Shown here one piece after another: positions 7,483 to 16,727 of a stretch of DNA of 64,000 bases. The translations under genes were made by a program, and so were the position numbers. Origin of the DNA: Geoglobus acetivorans (GTDB lineage: Archaea > Halobacteriota > Archaeoglobi > Archaeoglobales > Archaeoglobaceae); the NCBI RefSeq assembly GCF_000789255.1, contig NZ_CP009552.1, positions 558,001-622,000 of the forward strand, given 5' to 3'. The notes below the pieces were generated by a model. It had not been told where the DNA came from, did no database searches, and saw only the letters and a program-made list of their open reading frames with translations. The first letter of the stretch is position 1. Each line of letters starts with the position of its first letter.

Positions 7483-9120
7483 ATGGAATTCAAGACATCT
7501 AAGATATTCAAAACCAAAAAAAGTTTCAGACAGAAGGAAATAAACATACCTCTGTTTGCAAACATAGCCAGGAAACTAAAAGAAATGAGTGAAGAGAAGC
7601 TAATGGATAACGATCTACTTTTCACACTCACATACATGGCATCACTATCAACTGCAAACCTGAGCAGAGATAAAATATTTGAACTCGTTGCCGAAAAAAA
7701 GGAATACAGTCCCAGCAAGTACTTCAAACAAATTCGCGATTTGACTCAAAACTGGCATTATGACTATGCAACGGCATGTGAGCTTATAGCAGAGAAAGTA
7801 AAGCATAAAAGGTTGAAAGAGCTTCTTAACAGATTTTCAAATGCCATAGCGTCTGGAGAACCTGATGAAGAATTTATAGAGCGAGAATGGAGAACTTTCA
7901 AGACCGTGAGAAAGGACGAGTATCAGAGGAGTCTTGAAAGCCTGAGAAAGTGGACCGATGCATATGTGTCTATCCTTGTCTCCACCACATTGATTTCGGT
8001 GGTTATCCTGCTTTCCATCGTAATCTACAGCGTTAGCGATCCCCTATCAATGATACTCACAGCGATATTCTCAAGCCTTGCATTTTCGCTTTTTGGAGTT
8101 TTTATGCTGTATAAGGCGACGCCAAAAGACGCAAAGACACACAATATGCCAATAAAATCAAAGGAACAAACGACAATCTCAAGGCTACAAGTACTGCTTT
8201 TACCAATTTTTCTCGCGGCGTTACTTGTTTTTTCGATCTTACCTGCCGTATTTAATCCCGAAATGGAAATACTGGGCATTGATGCAAAAGGAATTGGTCT
8301 TATAATTTCAGGTTTCGTTTTGTTACCACTGGGAATAATTGGTTACAGGGATGACAAGAAAATCAGTAAAAGGGATGAAGCGTTCACCAGCGTAATCCGA
8401 GGCCTTGGTGCAACAATTTCCGGTGCTGGAGTCGGAATGGCCGAAGCCCTGTCAAGGCTGGACAAAAAGAATCTGGGTGAACTGAAAGACCTCGTCATGC
8501 CATTGCATAAGAGATTGAGTCTCGGACTGGATCCAAAGATAAGCTGGGACAAATTTACCGGCGAGAGTGGAAGCTATCTAATAAGCAAACTTACACCAAT
8601 ATTCATTGATGCAACGGATATGGGTGGTGATGCGAATTTAGTCGGAGAGATTGTGGGTTCTTCAAACCTGGAGATGGTCCTCTTAAGACTTAAAAGAGAC
8701 CTGATCTCTAACGGTTTTATAAACTTGGTAATCCCGCTGCACGTTTCGATGGTTGGTTTGATACTTTTTATCACAAAAATACTTGAGAAATTCACGAGTC
8801 TGATTTCAAAAATGTTTGAGTCTCAACTCTCTACTTTTGGAAGTGCCTCGGATATTATGAGCAAGACTGGACTGGCAGGTATGAACTTTGGACTTTTCAG
8901 TGCTGTGCCAGTTGGCCTTTTTGAGATGTATGCACTCTTTGTCAGCCTAATTCTGATTCTCTCAAACGCTCTGTCAATGAAAATTGTAAAGGGAAGTGCT
9001 AATTACATGATGTACTTCTACATCAGCATTTTGATGATACTTTCGGGCATAATATTCATATTTGTGCCAATAGGCGTAGATTGGGCGTTTTCATTCCCCT
9101 CGTTAGCGGAGGCGGGTTAA
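7483..9120 (+). CDS. arlJ: Archaellum membrane platform protein ArlJ
   Basis: A 545-residue polytopic membrane protein of the type II/IV secretion platform family (TadC/GspF-like), the membrane anchor of the archaellum. Two or three hydrophobic helices near 160-215, two near 240-285, then a soluble loop with conserved SGAGVGMAEAL, and further helices near 425 and 470-540. The start ATG 7483 has GAGGTGG upstream overlapping the ArlI stop; the earlier GTG at 7468 lies inside that site. Completes the ArlH-I-J core. Confidence 0.92.
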   Translation: MEFKTSKIFKTKKSFRQKEINIPLFANIARKLKEMSEEKLMDNDLLFTLTYMASLSTANLSRDKIFELVAEKKEYSPSKYFKQIRDLTQNWHYDYATACELIAEKVKHKRLKELLNRFSNAIASGEPDEEFIEREWRTFKTVRKDEYQRSLESLRKWTDAYVSILVSTTLISVVILLSIVIYSVSDPLSMILTAIFSSLAFSLFGVFMLYKATPKDAKTHNMPIKSKEQTTISRLQVLLLPIFLAALLVFSILPAVFNPEMEILGIDAKGIGLIISGFVLLPLGIIGYRDDKKISKRDEAFTSVIRGLGATISGAGVGMAEALSRLDKKNLGELKDLVMPLHKRLSLGLDPKISWDKFTGESGSYLISKLTPIFIDATDMGGDANLVGEIVGSSNLEMVLLRLKRDLISNGFINLVIPLHVSMVGLILFITKILEKFTSLISKMFESQLSTFGSASDIMSKTGLAGMNFGLFSAVPVGLFEMYALFVSLILILSNALSMKIVKGSANYMMYFYISILMILSGIIFIFVPIGVDWAFSFPSLAEAG

Positions 9121-9156
9121 AATGGCCAGAATGGTAGTACTGGGAGGTGGATGAGT

Positions 9157-9798
9157 ATGTGGGAAATAATTGTTGGAGTCGTATTCGCAGTTGTGGCTAT
9201 TGCTGTGCCACAGCTACTGTCCAAAAATAATCTGAGCCTTAGGCTACCAAATATAAAAATAAAGAAAAACGTGGACGAAGAGATCAAAAAAATTGACCAG
9301 GTGCTGGAGAAAGTTGCTTCAGAAGGCATAAAGAAGGGTGCTGAATCAAATCCTGGCAGTACAGACGACGCAAGCCCAATTGACGAACTCGGCGTGAAAA
9401 ATGTAGAAGTGCAGGAAAATCTGCTCGAAGAAATGGATACTGCGAGTCAGATAAACACACCTGAAGCAGTTTCTGAGGAAACTGAAGATCTCCCTGGATT
9501 GCCAGAGCTTGGACAGCTGGATGACTTGTCTATGGAAGATGTTGAGGAGGAGATTTCCATTGTTCCTCTTGAAGAGACTGACGAAGAAGACTATGATGAA
9601 GATGAGGGTGAAACGAAAATAGAATTCGATGAAGAGGATGATCTGATCTCCAGCCTTGCGAAAGAAGTTCAGGTAGAGGAAGAGGAGGAGATAGACCTGC
9701 TCAGAGACCTCAAAGGGAAAAAATTTGCTGCTGAGGAGCTTGAATCTGAATTGAATGAAATATTGACGAAATTAAAGTCCCTGCAGGGAGTGTCATGA
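9157..9798 (+). CDS. Membrane-anchored acidic protein, archaellum-linked, unknown function
   Basis: A 213-residue protein not assigned to a family. Seen: one N-terminal transmembrane helix (about 2-20, IIVGVVFAVVAIAVPQLL), a basic stretch just after it (LRLPNIKIKKN) that suggests a cytoplasmic tail, a coiled-coil-like segment, a long low-complexity acidic region (about 70-170, many Glu/Asp), and a C-terminal amphipathic helix (AAEELESELNEILTKLKSL). It begins 36 bases after ArlJ and overlaps the next gene by four bases, so it is in the archaellum operon. The shape recalls a tethered scaffold, as ArlX is in Crenarchaeota, but no sequence similarity is claimed. The start is ATG 9157, six bases after GGGAGGTGG; ATG 9151 abuts it. 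Confidence 0.75.
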   Translation: MWEIIVGVVFAVVAIAVPQLLSKNNLSLRLPNIKIKKNVDEEIKKIDQVLEKVASEGIKKGAESNPGSTDDASPIDELGVKNVEVQENLLEEMDTASQINTPEAVSEETEDLPGLPELGQLDDLSMEDVEEEISIVPLEETDEEDYDEDEGETKIEFDEEDDLISSLAKEVQVEEEEEIDLLRDLKGKKFAAEELESELNEILTKLKSLQGVS

Positions 9799-10469
9799 TG
9801 GATAGCAACTCTGCAAGAATTAGTGAACTGCTTTTCAAAGCGTTTGAAATAGCAATCAATGTATGGTTTCTTAAAGATAGAAAGGATATTTTCAAATACT
9901 TTACAAGTAAAATTTCTGAACTCGACATCTGCACGGCCGTTATAATTCTGGATGGTTCAGAAAAGTATACTATGTTAAAAGAGGATGTGAGCACATGCAG
10001 ATATTTAAACTTCCAGCCAAAGTTCGTCAACATTGTTCCGTGTAGCAGGTGCAATGGGAACACAATGCATGATTTTTTGTTCACAATGCCCCTTTCCGAA
10101 GATACGTCGATATACATATTTATAAAAGAGGACGAAAACTTCGAAGAGGCTGTTCAAGTTTTCAGTGATCTCACGAATTTTTTGATCAAGGTTGTCGAAT
10201 CAATTGAAGCAAGAGAAAAGCTGGAAGGCGCTTTAAATCAGTTAAATGCCAATCTGGAGTATTTCCAGTATCTTGCAGACAGGTTGAGGAATGCTCTTGC
10301 CGTCATTCTTGGCGTTGCTGAACTTGAAGACGAGATAGAATATAAACAGGCCATACGTTTTATCAAGGAGAGCAGTCTAAAAATGAAAAAAGTTCTTGAC
10401 GAAATGCATGAATATGAATCAAAAACTAAAAAGAATTTTGATGAAATTCTATCTTCTTTTGAGGATTAA
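9795..10469 (+). CDS. GAF-like plus degenerate histidine-kinase dimerisation domain protein
   Basis: A 224-residue soluble protein. Residues about 1-135 look like a GAF-type sensor domain (alternating helices and strands, ELDICTAVIIL) with a CSRC motif near 78-81 that could bind metal or act as a redox pair. Residues about 150-215 resemble the two-helix dimerisation domain of histidine kinases: LADRLRNALAVILGVAEL aligns with the H-box SHELRTPL, but the histidine position is Asp. There is no ATPase domain. So it cannot be a kinase; it may bind CheY-type receivers, a kinase or the motor. It overlaps the acidic membrane protein gene by four bases and precedes the chemoreceptor gene, linking motor and taxis genes. 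ATG 9798 is an alternative start. Confidence 0.7.
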   Translation: MMDSNSARISELLFKAFEIAINVWFLKDRKDIFKYFTSKISELDICTAVIILDGSEKYTMLKEDVSTCRYLNFQPKFVNIVPCSRCNGNTMHDFLFTMPLSEDTSIYIFIKEDENFEEAVQVFSDLTNFLIKVVESIEAREKLEGALNQLNANLEYFQYLADRLRNALAVILGVAELEDEIEYKQAIRFIKESSLKMKKVLDEMHEYESKTKKNFDEILSSFED

Positions 10470-10795
10470 AAGTACAAGCGAAGCGGTTAGAAGAGCAGAG
10501 TAGAAGTTTATAACCGGATCAAATTTATCATATAGGCTCAACCACCGATAAGTGAGCATTACTGAGGAGAATACAGCTATCGCTGAGAAACTTATGTCTG
10601 TCGGGCTTATTTTTTGCGCATCCATTACTTTAGTTAAACATAAAATCAGATATATAATTTACTTTCCACACTGTGCTTACATTTTTGCAATTGCATTTTT
10701 GAAATTTCACAATACCACTTTCGGATTTTGGATTCGCTTTCTCAAAGCAATCTTTATTATTATCTTAAGAAGTTAATTTGCCTGAGGTGGTGAGC
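10470..10795 (+). promoter_or_regulatory. Non-coding gap and promoter region before the chemoreceptor gene
   Basis: A 326-base AT-rich stretch without a convincing gene. A 30-base segment at 10680-10709 matches 22 of 30 positions of a segment upstream of the first archaellin (1630-1659), including TTTTGCAATT and AAATTTCA at identical spacing. A TATA-like tttattatt lies at 10753-10761, about 35 bases before the GTG start, with GAGGTGG at 10784-10790. A second TATA-like gtttataac at 10508-10516 has no gene at the right distance. A 74-codon open frame here was judged spurious. Confidence 0.5.
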
Positions 10796-13700
10796 GTGGA
10801 TGATTTAGAAAAACTCCTCTCTGTTCTAAATGACGAAGAGACAGTTTCAAGACTCAGGTCAATTATAGAATCTGGAACATTTGCCAAAAGGGAGAACGAC
10901 TGCAACAAAGAGAAAACAGAAATTAAAAAACTAAAAAATGAACTTTCTGAGAAAAACAAAGAAATAGAGTCTCTAAAGAAGCAGCTCACGAGTAAAAAAG
11001 ATGGCTCAGCCGTATTGATAAGGGCGATTTTCAAAAATCTTCCAGGAATAGTGATTTTTGTAGACAGGGATGGTAGAATCGCTTATGCTAACGATAATGC
11101 TGCCAGACTTGCAGGGTATGAGACTGGAGAACAGTTAATCGGAAAAAAACCGTCTGATTTTGCAGTGATCCATCCAGATTACGAGGACGTGGGCAGGGAG
11201 ATGATCAATAGAATAAAAAGCGGAGAATCAGTCGAAATTGGAGCAAAAATCATAGCCAAGAATGGGTTTGAGTTTTTTGCAGAAATAAAAGCATACCCCG
11301 TGTACATCGACGGTAACTACGTTGGCTACGTTGAGTCATTTTACGATATTACTGAACTCAAACAAAAAGAAAATGAGCTTAATGAAAGGAGAGAGTTCGT
11401 TAAAAGAGTCTTTTTCAATCTACCTCAGCCCATCTATGCAGTATTCGTAGATTCGGATGGTAAAATCAGATATGTGAATAACGAGCTTGTCAGACTGGCA
11501 GGATACAATGACGCGAATGATATAACCGGGAAAAATATAAGTGAAGTAATCATATCAAAAACGGAGGGTAACCTTGTCGAGCGTGTATTGAGAACGGGTA
11601 GACCTGTCGTCGGATTCGAGGACGAAATAATGGTGGGTAATACAAATTTTCCGGCAGTGATCTCATGTGTGCCTGTTTTTGGTCAGGAGAATAAACTCGA
11701 TGGTGTGCTTTATACGTTTATCGATGTCACCGAGACAAAGGAGAAGGAAGAAGAAATTAAAGAGATTCTCGACAGTATCCCTGTCGCTGCGTTCATGGTC
11801 GATAAAGACCACAAGCTGAGATACTGGAACAAGGCAGCGGAGAAGCTCACAGGTGTTAAGGCTGAAGAAATCGTTGGTACAGATAAACAGTGGATGCCAT
11901 TTTACAAGGAGAAGCGCCCCATTCTCGCAGATCTGATTATAGACAATCCCAAGGATGCTGAGAAACACTACGACATTGTTAACAGGTCCGACATAGCAGA
12001 TGAGGCCTACGTTGTTGAGACGTGGATTGATGTTAAAAACGGAGAGAGACGTTACGTAAAGGCCACTGCAGCACCTATCTATGATATAAACGGTAATCTT
12101 ACCGCAGTTGTAGAAACTGTTGAAGATTTGACTGAAATTAAACAAACATTGTCCTTCATAGAGCAGTTTGTGAAAAACATACCCTATCCAGCGTATCTTC
12201 TGTTTGTGGATGAAGATGGTATCATAAGATACTGTAATGACGAGGTGGCAAAGCTTGCAGGATTCGAAAAAGCCGATGAACTTATTGGAAAACACCCCAG
12301 CGAGGTCTTCCACACTGTCGGTGGAAAGACTGTGGCAGACAGAGTAATTGAGACGAAAGAACCTGTAATAAACCTTAGAGCAACCACAAGAGCTGTCAAC
12401 GGAGAAGAGATACCCGTACTGGTTTCATGCGTTCCAATGTACATTGACGGTAAATTCGTCGGAGCGATAGATGTTTTCATGGATGTTTCAGAGGTTAAAC
12501 AGAAAGAGGAGGAAGTAAAAACAATACTCAATGCAGTTGCCACCCCGGTCATAAAGGTGGATCGGGACTTTACAATTACTGCTGCCAACAATGCCACTGA
12601 GAAAGTTCTTGGGATAAAGTTGGATGACATTATAGGTAAGAAATGTTACGAGCTTTTCAGAACAGATGACTGTAATACCGAAAAGTGTGCGGTCCATAGA
12701 GCGATGGTCACCGGGGAGTCAGTAACCGAAGAGACAATTGCAAGATATAATGGAAACGAAACTCCCATAATGTACACCGGATCACCCATAAGAAACGAAA
12801 AGGGAGAGATAATTGGAGCTGTAGAATATGTTGTTGACCTGAGTGAAATTAAACAGAAAGAAAAGGAAATCGAGGATATGCTCAAATACGTTAGGTCAAA
12901 CCTTGAAAAACTTAGCTATGGAATCAAGGAACTTCAATCAGGAAATCTCGATGTGAGACTTGAAAAAGAGAAGGATGATGAGTTTGGTGATGTTGTTGAC
13001 ACATTCAATACTCTTGCCGAAAAGATGGAAAATATAGTTGTGAAACTTGTATACGGTATGAAAAACGTCAACGAGAAGCTTAACGAGACTGACGAAGCGC
13101 TCACCCAGATGAATTCAGGAATGGAACAGATCAGCTCTGCCTCTCAGCAGATTGCAACCGGAAGTGAAAATCTATCAAGACTCGCAAACGAATCGATGGT
13201 GCATCTAAAGGAATCAGAAAAAATGTTCAAGGATCTCACAGAAAAAGCTGTAGAATTCACACATACTTCCAAGGTCGCATCGGAAAATGCACAGAAAGCA
13301 GCGGAGGTTGGTGAAAAGGCACTGAGTGCAATCGAGCAGATTGTTGCTGAAGTGGATGTTGCAGCCAGTGTTGTGCAGGCTCTTGAGGAAGCAGTCATTA
13401 AAATAGGAAAGGTTACAGAGAAAATCAAGACGATTGCAGATCAGACCAACCTTCTCGCATTAAATGCAGCTATCGAGGCAGCAAGAGCTGGAGAACACGG
13501 CAGGGGATTTGCAGTTGTTGCAGATGAAGTCAGAAAACTAGCTGAAGAGAGCCGGAAGAGCACTGAAGAGATAAATGAGATTGTCTCAAAAGTCCAGGAG
13601 GAAACCAAGAAAGTTATCAATGCAACAAACGCTGTGAAAGAAGCGAGTATGGAAGGCAGTGCCAACATTACTGAAGCATTAAATAAAGCGAGAGATATAG

Positions 13701-14002
13701 GCAATTCTGTGATTGAAATCAGTAAAATGCTTGAAACAGTGGCAGATGCTGCTCAGAAGGGGCTGGAAAAGATAGAGCAGGTAGCTAAGAACTTTGAGGA
13801 AGTCGCATCAACGGCTGAAGAAAACGCTGCAAGCAGCGAAGAGACTTCAGCAGCGATTGAGGAGCAGACTGCAGCAATCCAGCAGATCAACCTTGCTATG
13901 GCAAAGATAAAAGACATTGCTAATGAAACGTTGAATACGATGATTGAAACATTTAAGTCAAGCAAGGTTGCTCAATCCAATAACCTGTTAGATGAGAAAT
14001 AG
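10796..14002 (+). CDS. Soluble methyl-accepting taxis receptor with five PAS domains
   Basis: A 1068-residue cytoplasmic chemoreceptor; no transmembrane helix is present. Order: N-terminal coiled coil (about 25-65), five PAS domains starting near 73, 203, 322, 454 and 576, HAMP-like segment (about 694-745), then a methyl-accepting signalling domain whose hairpin tip ([28 protein letters not shown] region) is near 877-920. PAS domains usually bind flavin, haem or small ligands, so redox or gas sensing is likely; the fifth carries [15 protein letters not shown], a possible cysteine sensor. The GTG start at 10796 follows GAGGTGG at five bases; an in-frame TTG at 10778 precedes that site. First gene of the che cluster. 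Confidence 0.93.
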   Translation: MDDLEKLLSVLNDEETVSRLRSIIESGTFAKRENDCNKEKTEIKKLKNELSEKNKEIESLKKQLTSKKDGSAVLIRAIFKNLPGIVIFVDRDGRIAYANDNAARLAGYETGEQLIGKKPSDFAVIHPDYEDVGREMINRIKSGESVEIGAKIIAKNGFEFFAEIKAYPVYIDGNYVGYVESFYDITELKQKENELNERREFVKRVFFNLPQPIYAVFVDSDGKIRYVNNELVRLAGYNDANDITGKNISEVIISKTEGNLVERVLRTGRPVVGFEDEIMVGNTNFPAVISCVPVFGQENKLDGVLYTFIDVTETKEKEEEIKEILDSIPVAAFMVDKDHKLRYWNKAAEKLTGVKAEEIVGTDKQWMPFYKEKRPILADLIIDNPKDAEKHYDIVNRSDIADEAYVVETWIDVKNGERRYVKATAAPIYDINGNLTAVVETVEDLTEIKQTLSFIEQFVKNIPYPAYLLFVDEDGIIRYCNDEVAKLAGFEKADELIGKHPSEVFHTVGGKTVADRVIETKEPVINLRATTRAVNGEEIPVLVSCVPMYIDGKFVGAIDVFMDVSEVKQKEEEVKTILNAVATPVIKVDRDFTITAANNATEKVLGIKLDDIIGKKCYELFRTDDCNTEKCAVHRAMVTGESVTEETIARYNGNETPIMYTGSPIRNEKGEIIGAVEYVVDLSEIKQKEKEIEDMLKYVRSNLEKLSYGIKELQSGNLDVRLEKEKDDEFGDVVDTFNTLAEKMENIVVKLVYGMKNVNEKLNETDEALTQMNSGMEQISSASQQIATGSENLSRLANESMVHLKESEKMFKDLTEKAVEFTHTSKVASENAQKAAEVGEKALSAIEQIVAEVDVAASVVQALEEAVIKIGKVTEKIKTIADQTNLLALNAAIEAARAGEHGRGFAVVADEVRKLAEESRKSTEEINEIVSKVQEETKKVINATNAVKEASMEGSANITEALNKARDIGNSVIEISKMLETVADAAQKGLEKIEQVAKNFEEVASTAEENAASSEETSAAIEEQTAAIQQINLAMAKIKDIANETLNTMIETFKSSKVAQSNNLLDEK

Positions 14003-14039
14003 TATCCACTGCACCTAAATTTTTTTATGGGTGATTAGG

Positions 14040-14507
14040 ATGCAGGAAGTTATAAGAAGCAACGATAATGTTCAAGTAATAGTGTTCACACTCGGAGAAG
14101 AGAGATACGGAGTAGATATCTCGCAAGTCAGGGAGATAATCAAACCTTCAGAGATTACGAGGATTCCAAACGCCCCCGATTTTGTAGAAGGAGTGATAAA
14201 CTTGCGAGGGCAGATTACAACAATAATCAATCTCAGAAAGCGTTTTAACATGGAACCAAAACCAATAGACAACAATACAAGAATTATAGTCGTGGAATAC
14301 GATAATGCAGTAATTGGCATGATGGTCGACAATGTAACTGAAGTCAAGTACCTTCCAGTCTCGGAAATTGAGGAGCTTCCCCAAGTCATTACTTCCCGGA
14401 GTGAAGCAAGATTTCTAAAAGGCGTTGGAAAGCTACCGGATGGTCTCTTAATACTGATTGACCTGAATAAAGTTCTGAGCGATGAAGAATATGAAAAATT
14501 GAAGTGA
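14040..14507 (+). CDS. cheW: Chemotaxis coupling protein CheW
   Basis: A 155-residue single-domain CheW that joins receptor signalling tips to CheA. Seen: the core VFTLGEERYGVDISQVREII, the NLRGQ loop (VINLRGQITTIINLRKRF) that contacts receptors and CheA P5, and the DNVTEV strand. Start placed at ATG 14040 with GGTGAT upstream; the GTG nine bases earlier is part of that site. Located between the receptor and cheF, with cheF starting three bases after its stop. Confidence 0.95.
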   Translation: MQEVIRSNDNVQVIVFTLGEERYGVDISQVREIIKPSEITRIPNAPDFVEGVINLRGQITTIINLRKRFNMEPKPIDNNTRIIVVEYDNAVIGMMVDNVTEVKYLPVSEIEELPQVITSRSEARFLKGVGKLPDGLLILIDLNKVLSDEEYEKLK

Positions 14508-14509
14508 CT

Positions 14510-15319
14510 ATGCCGGAAAAAGTTCTACTCAAAACGCCTGTGGAACTGTATGAAAACGGATGGATTCAAAAGGAGGCCATACTATATAATGACGCTATAA
14601 TGGTTGGTGGATTGAATATCCTATTCAAGGAGATAAAAGATGTTGAATTAACCAGTTACAACGGCAAGACTGCTATAAGGCTACAGACGAATAATGGCGA
14701 GTTTTTTTTAAATTTCGGAAGTAAACAAGGCCAGATTTTTAGATTTCTCACATTCAACTTAAAGGCGGATCGTTTTGCAGTATATTTTATTTCGCCCGCT
14801 ATTCGTGGTGGAGTAATCGTGAGCGATGCAAGGTGGGAAAAAGGATACCTTGCCATCACTGAAAATGCAATATGGTTCCTATCGCCCAACAAACAGATAA
14901 GAATTCCGTGGGATAATCTGGGGTCGGTGGGCAAAGAACTTAAGACAGTAAATAAAAAGCAACGTGCAGTGTTAAAGGTAACCCATGTAGAGAAAAATGA
15001 AGTAATTACGAGTTATGTCTTGTGTCCTGAAACTACGCTGGAGCTACTTGACCAATATATAAACCAGTTACTGGACAGGCAAAAACCAAGAGAGAAGCTC
15101 TCGGAGATAGAAGAACAGATACTCACAATGGTTTATTCGGGTGTGGATTCAGCAGGTATAGAGTCAATATTGGGGATACCTACGGAAGAACTGAACAGAT
15201 ATTATGACCGCCTAATAGAATTAGGATTAGCCAAAGTTGTTAAAATACGGAAAGAAATAGAATTGACCCCCAAAGGGGTAAATCTCGTAAATGATGCTAT
15301 GAAAAAAGTGGTGGGGTGA
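14510..15319 (+). CDS. cheF: Archaeal taxis adaptor CheF
   Basis: A 269-residue protein of the CheF family (formerly DUF439), found only in archaea that have both archaella and che genes. In Halobacterium and Haloferax it binds CheY, CheC/CheD and the archaellum ring and is needed for switching. Seen: two N-terminal beta-rich PH-like segments (about 1-185) and a C-terminal winged-helix-like segment (about 195-269, with SEIEEQILTMVYSGV and ELNRYYDRLIELGL). Its place between cheW and cheY agrees. A GTG two codons upstream overlapping the cheW stop is an alternative start. Confidence 0.88.
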   Translation: MPEKVLLKTPVELYENGWIQKEAILYNDAIMVGGLNILFKEIKDVELTSYNGKTAIRLQTNNGEFFLNFGSKQGQIFRFLTFNLKADRFAVYFISPAIRGGVIVSDARWEKGYLAITENAIWFLSPNKQIRIPWDNLGSVGKELKTVNKKQRAVLKVTHVEKNEVITSYVLCPETTLELLDQYINQLLDRQKPREKLSEIEEQILTMVYSGVDSAGIESILGIPTEELNRYYDRLIELGLAKVVKIRKEIELTPKGVNLVNDAMKKVVG

Positions 15320-15324
15320 TCTAA

Positions 15325-15687
15325 ATGCCGAAAGTTTTGATAGTGGACGACGCAGCATTTATGAGAAAACTGCTGAGAAATATACTGTTTACAGGGGGAT
15401 TTGACATAGCTGGTGAGGCCGAGAATGGAAAACAGGCTGTGGAGATGTATAAACAGCTGAGACCTGACGTAGTAACAATGGATATTGTTATGCCAGAAAT
15501 GAACGGGATCGAGGCACTCAAGGAGATAAAAAGGATGGACCCAAGCGCTAAAATTGTCATGTGTACTGCAGTTGGACAGGAACAGATGGTCAAAACAGCA
15601 ATTAAACTCGGTGCTAAGGGTTATATCGTAAAGCCTTTCCAGGCTCCGAAAGTTATTGAGGAACTCAAAAGAGTGGCAGGAATATGA
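15325..15687 (+). CDS. cheY: Chemotaxis response regulator CheY
   Basis: A 120-residue single receiver domain. Acidic pocket DD at 9-10, phosphorylated Asp53 (VTMDIVMPEMNG), the Thr of MCTAV, and the Lys of IVKPF are all present. Phosphorylated by CheA, it signals through CheF to the archaellum ring. GGGGTGAT precedes the ATG; the stop overlaps the cheB start by four bases, so the two are translated together. Confidence 0.96.
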   Translation: MPKVLIVDDAAFMRKLLRNILFTGGFDIAGEAENGKQAVEMYKQLRPDVVTMDIVMPEMNGIEALKEIKRMDPSAKIVMCTAVGQEQMVKTAIKLGAKGYIVKPFQAPKVIEELKRVAGI

Positions 15688-16727
15688 AAGTTTTAGTAGT
15701 CGATGATTCGGCACTGATACGGAGATCTGTTTCCGAACTATTGTCCAGAGAAAACATCGATGCAGTCACAGCCAAAAATGGTCTTGAGGCTGTTGAAAAA
15801 ACGCTCCAGTTAAAACCGGATATCATAGTTTTGGACATCAACATGCCTGTTATGGATGGTTTAACTGCTCTAAAACTCATAATGGAAAAGAAACCTACCC
15901 CCGTAATAATGTTTAGCTCATACACCAAAGAAGGCGCCAAAGAAACAATAGAAGCCCTTAAACTGGGTGCAACGGATTTTGTACCCAAACCGGATGGAGT
16001 GGCGATAGACATATCGGAGGTGAAAGACGAACTTCTGGCCAAGATACGCGCAATTATGAAGACTCCACCCAATTTGATAAGACTTCAAAAGCTTAAGAAA
16101 ATTAGAGAAGGTCCAGTTAAGGGGACCTGGAAGGAGAAAAACAGGGACGTGGCGGTTCTTATCGGGTCATCAACGGGTGGACCCAGTGCCCTTGAAATGG
16201 TTATCCCTAGGTTGCCAGACGATTTACCAGCTCCAGTATTCGTTGTCCAGCACATGCCACCGCAATTTACAAGACAGCTTGCAGACAGGCTGAACAATAT
16301 ATCTGACATAAATGTCAAAGAGGCTGAAAATAACGAACGGGTGAAAGATGGAGTGGTGTACATTGCCCCTGGTGGGTATCACATGGGAGTAAAAAAGATA
16401 ATGAACGTTACCAGAATAAAAATAATCGACGGCATGTTAGTAAATGCCGTAAAACCCTCAGTAGATGTGACTGCTGAATATCTGGCAGAGGTTTATGGTG
16501 GAGACACTGTTGGTGTAATACTGACAGGAATGGGTGAAGATGGGGCAAGAGGGCTGAAAAAAATCAGAGAGCTCGGTGGGTACACTATCGCCAGCAGTGA
16601 GGATACGTGTGTTGTTTTTGGGATGCCAAAAGCGGCAATTGAGATTGGTGCAATAAATGTCGTGAAACCGGTTTACGAGATTGCCGAGGAGATTGTTAGA
16701 CGTCTTGAGGTGATGATTTGTGGATGA
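15684..16727 (+). CDS. cheB: Receptor methylesterase/deamidase CheB
   Basis: A 347-residue two-domain enzyme that removes receptor methyl groups under CheA control. Receiver domain 1-120 with acidic pair DD at 7-8 and phosphorylated Asp51 (VLDINMP); linker; catalytic domain from about 150 with the nucleophile motif IGSSTGGPSALE, the histidine in VQHMPPQF and the aspartate in TGMGEDGARG. Length is standard. It overlaps both cheY (4 bases) and cheA (8 bases). Confidence 0.96.
   Translation: MKVLVVDDSALIRRSVSELLSRENIDAVTAKNGLEAVEKTLQLKPDIIVLDINMPVMDGLTALKLIMEKKPTPVIMFSSYTKEGAKETIEALKLGATDFVPKPDGVAIDISEVKDELLAKIRAIMKTPPNLIRLQKLKKIREGPVKGTWKEKNRDVAVLIGSSTGGPSALEMVIPRLPDDLPAPVFVVQHMPPQFTRQLADRLNNISDINVKEAENNERVKDGVVYIAPGGYHMGVKKIMNVTRIKIIDGMLVNAVKPSVDVTAEYLAEVYGGDTVGVILTGMGEDGARGLKKIRELGGYTIASSEDTCVVFGMPKAAIEIGAINVVKPVYEIAEEIVRRLEVMICG

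Noticed and set aside
10552-10776. 74-codon open frame between the pseudo-kinase and the chemoreceptor
   Set aside because: No ribosome site, very AT-rich composition with mixed hydrophobic runs, and it covers the TATA box and shared promoter element of the receptor gene.
11663-12313. 216-codon frame antisense to the PAS receptor
   Set aside because: Shadow of the conserved PAS coding sequence; rich in Cys and Phe with no plausible start site.
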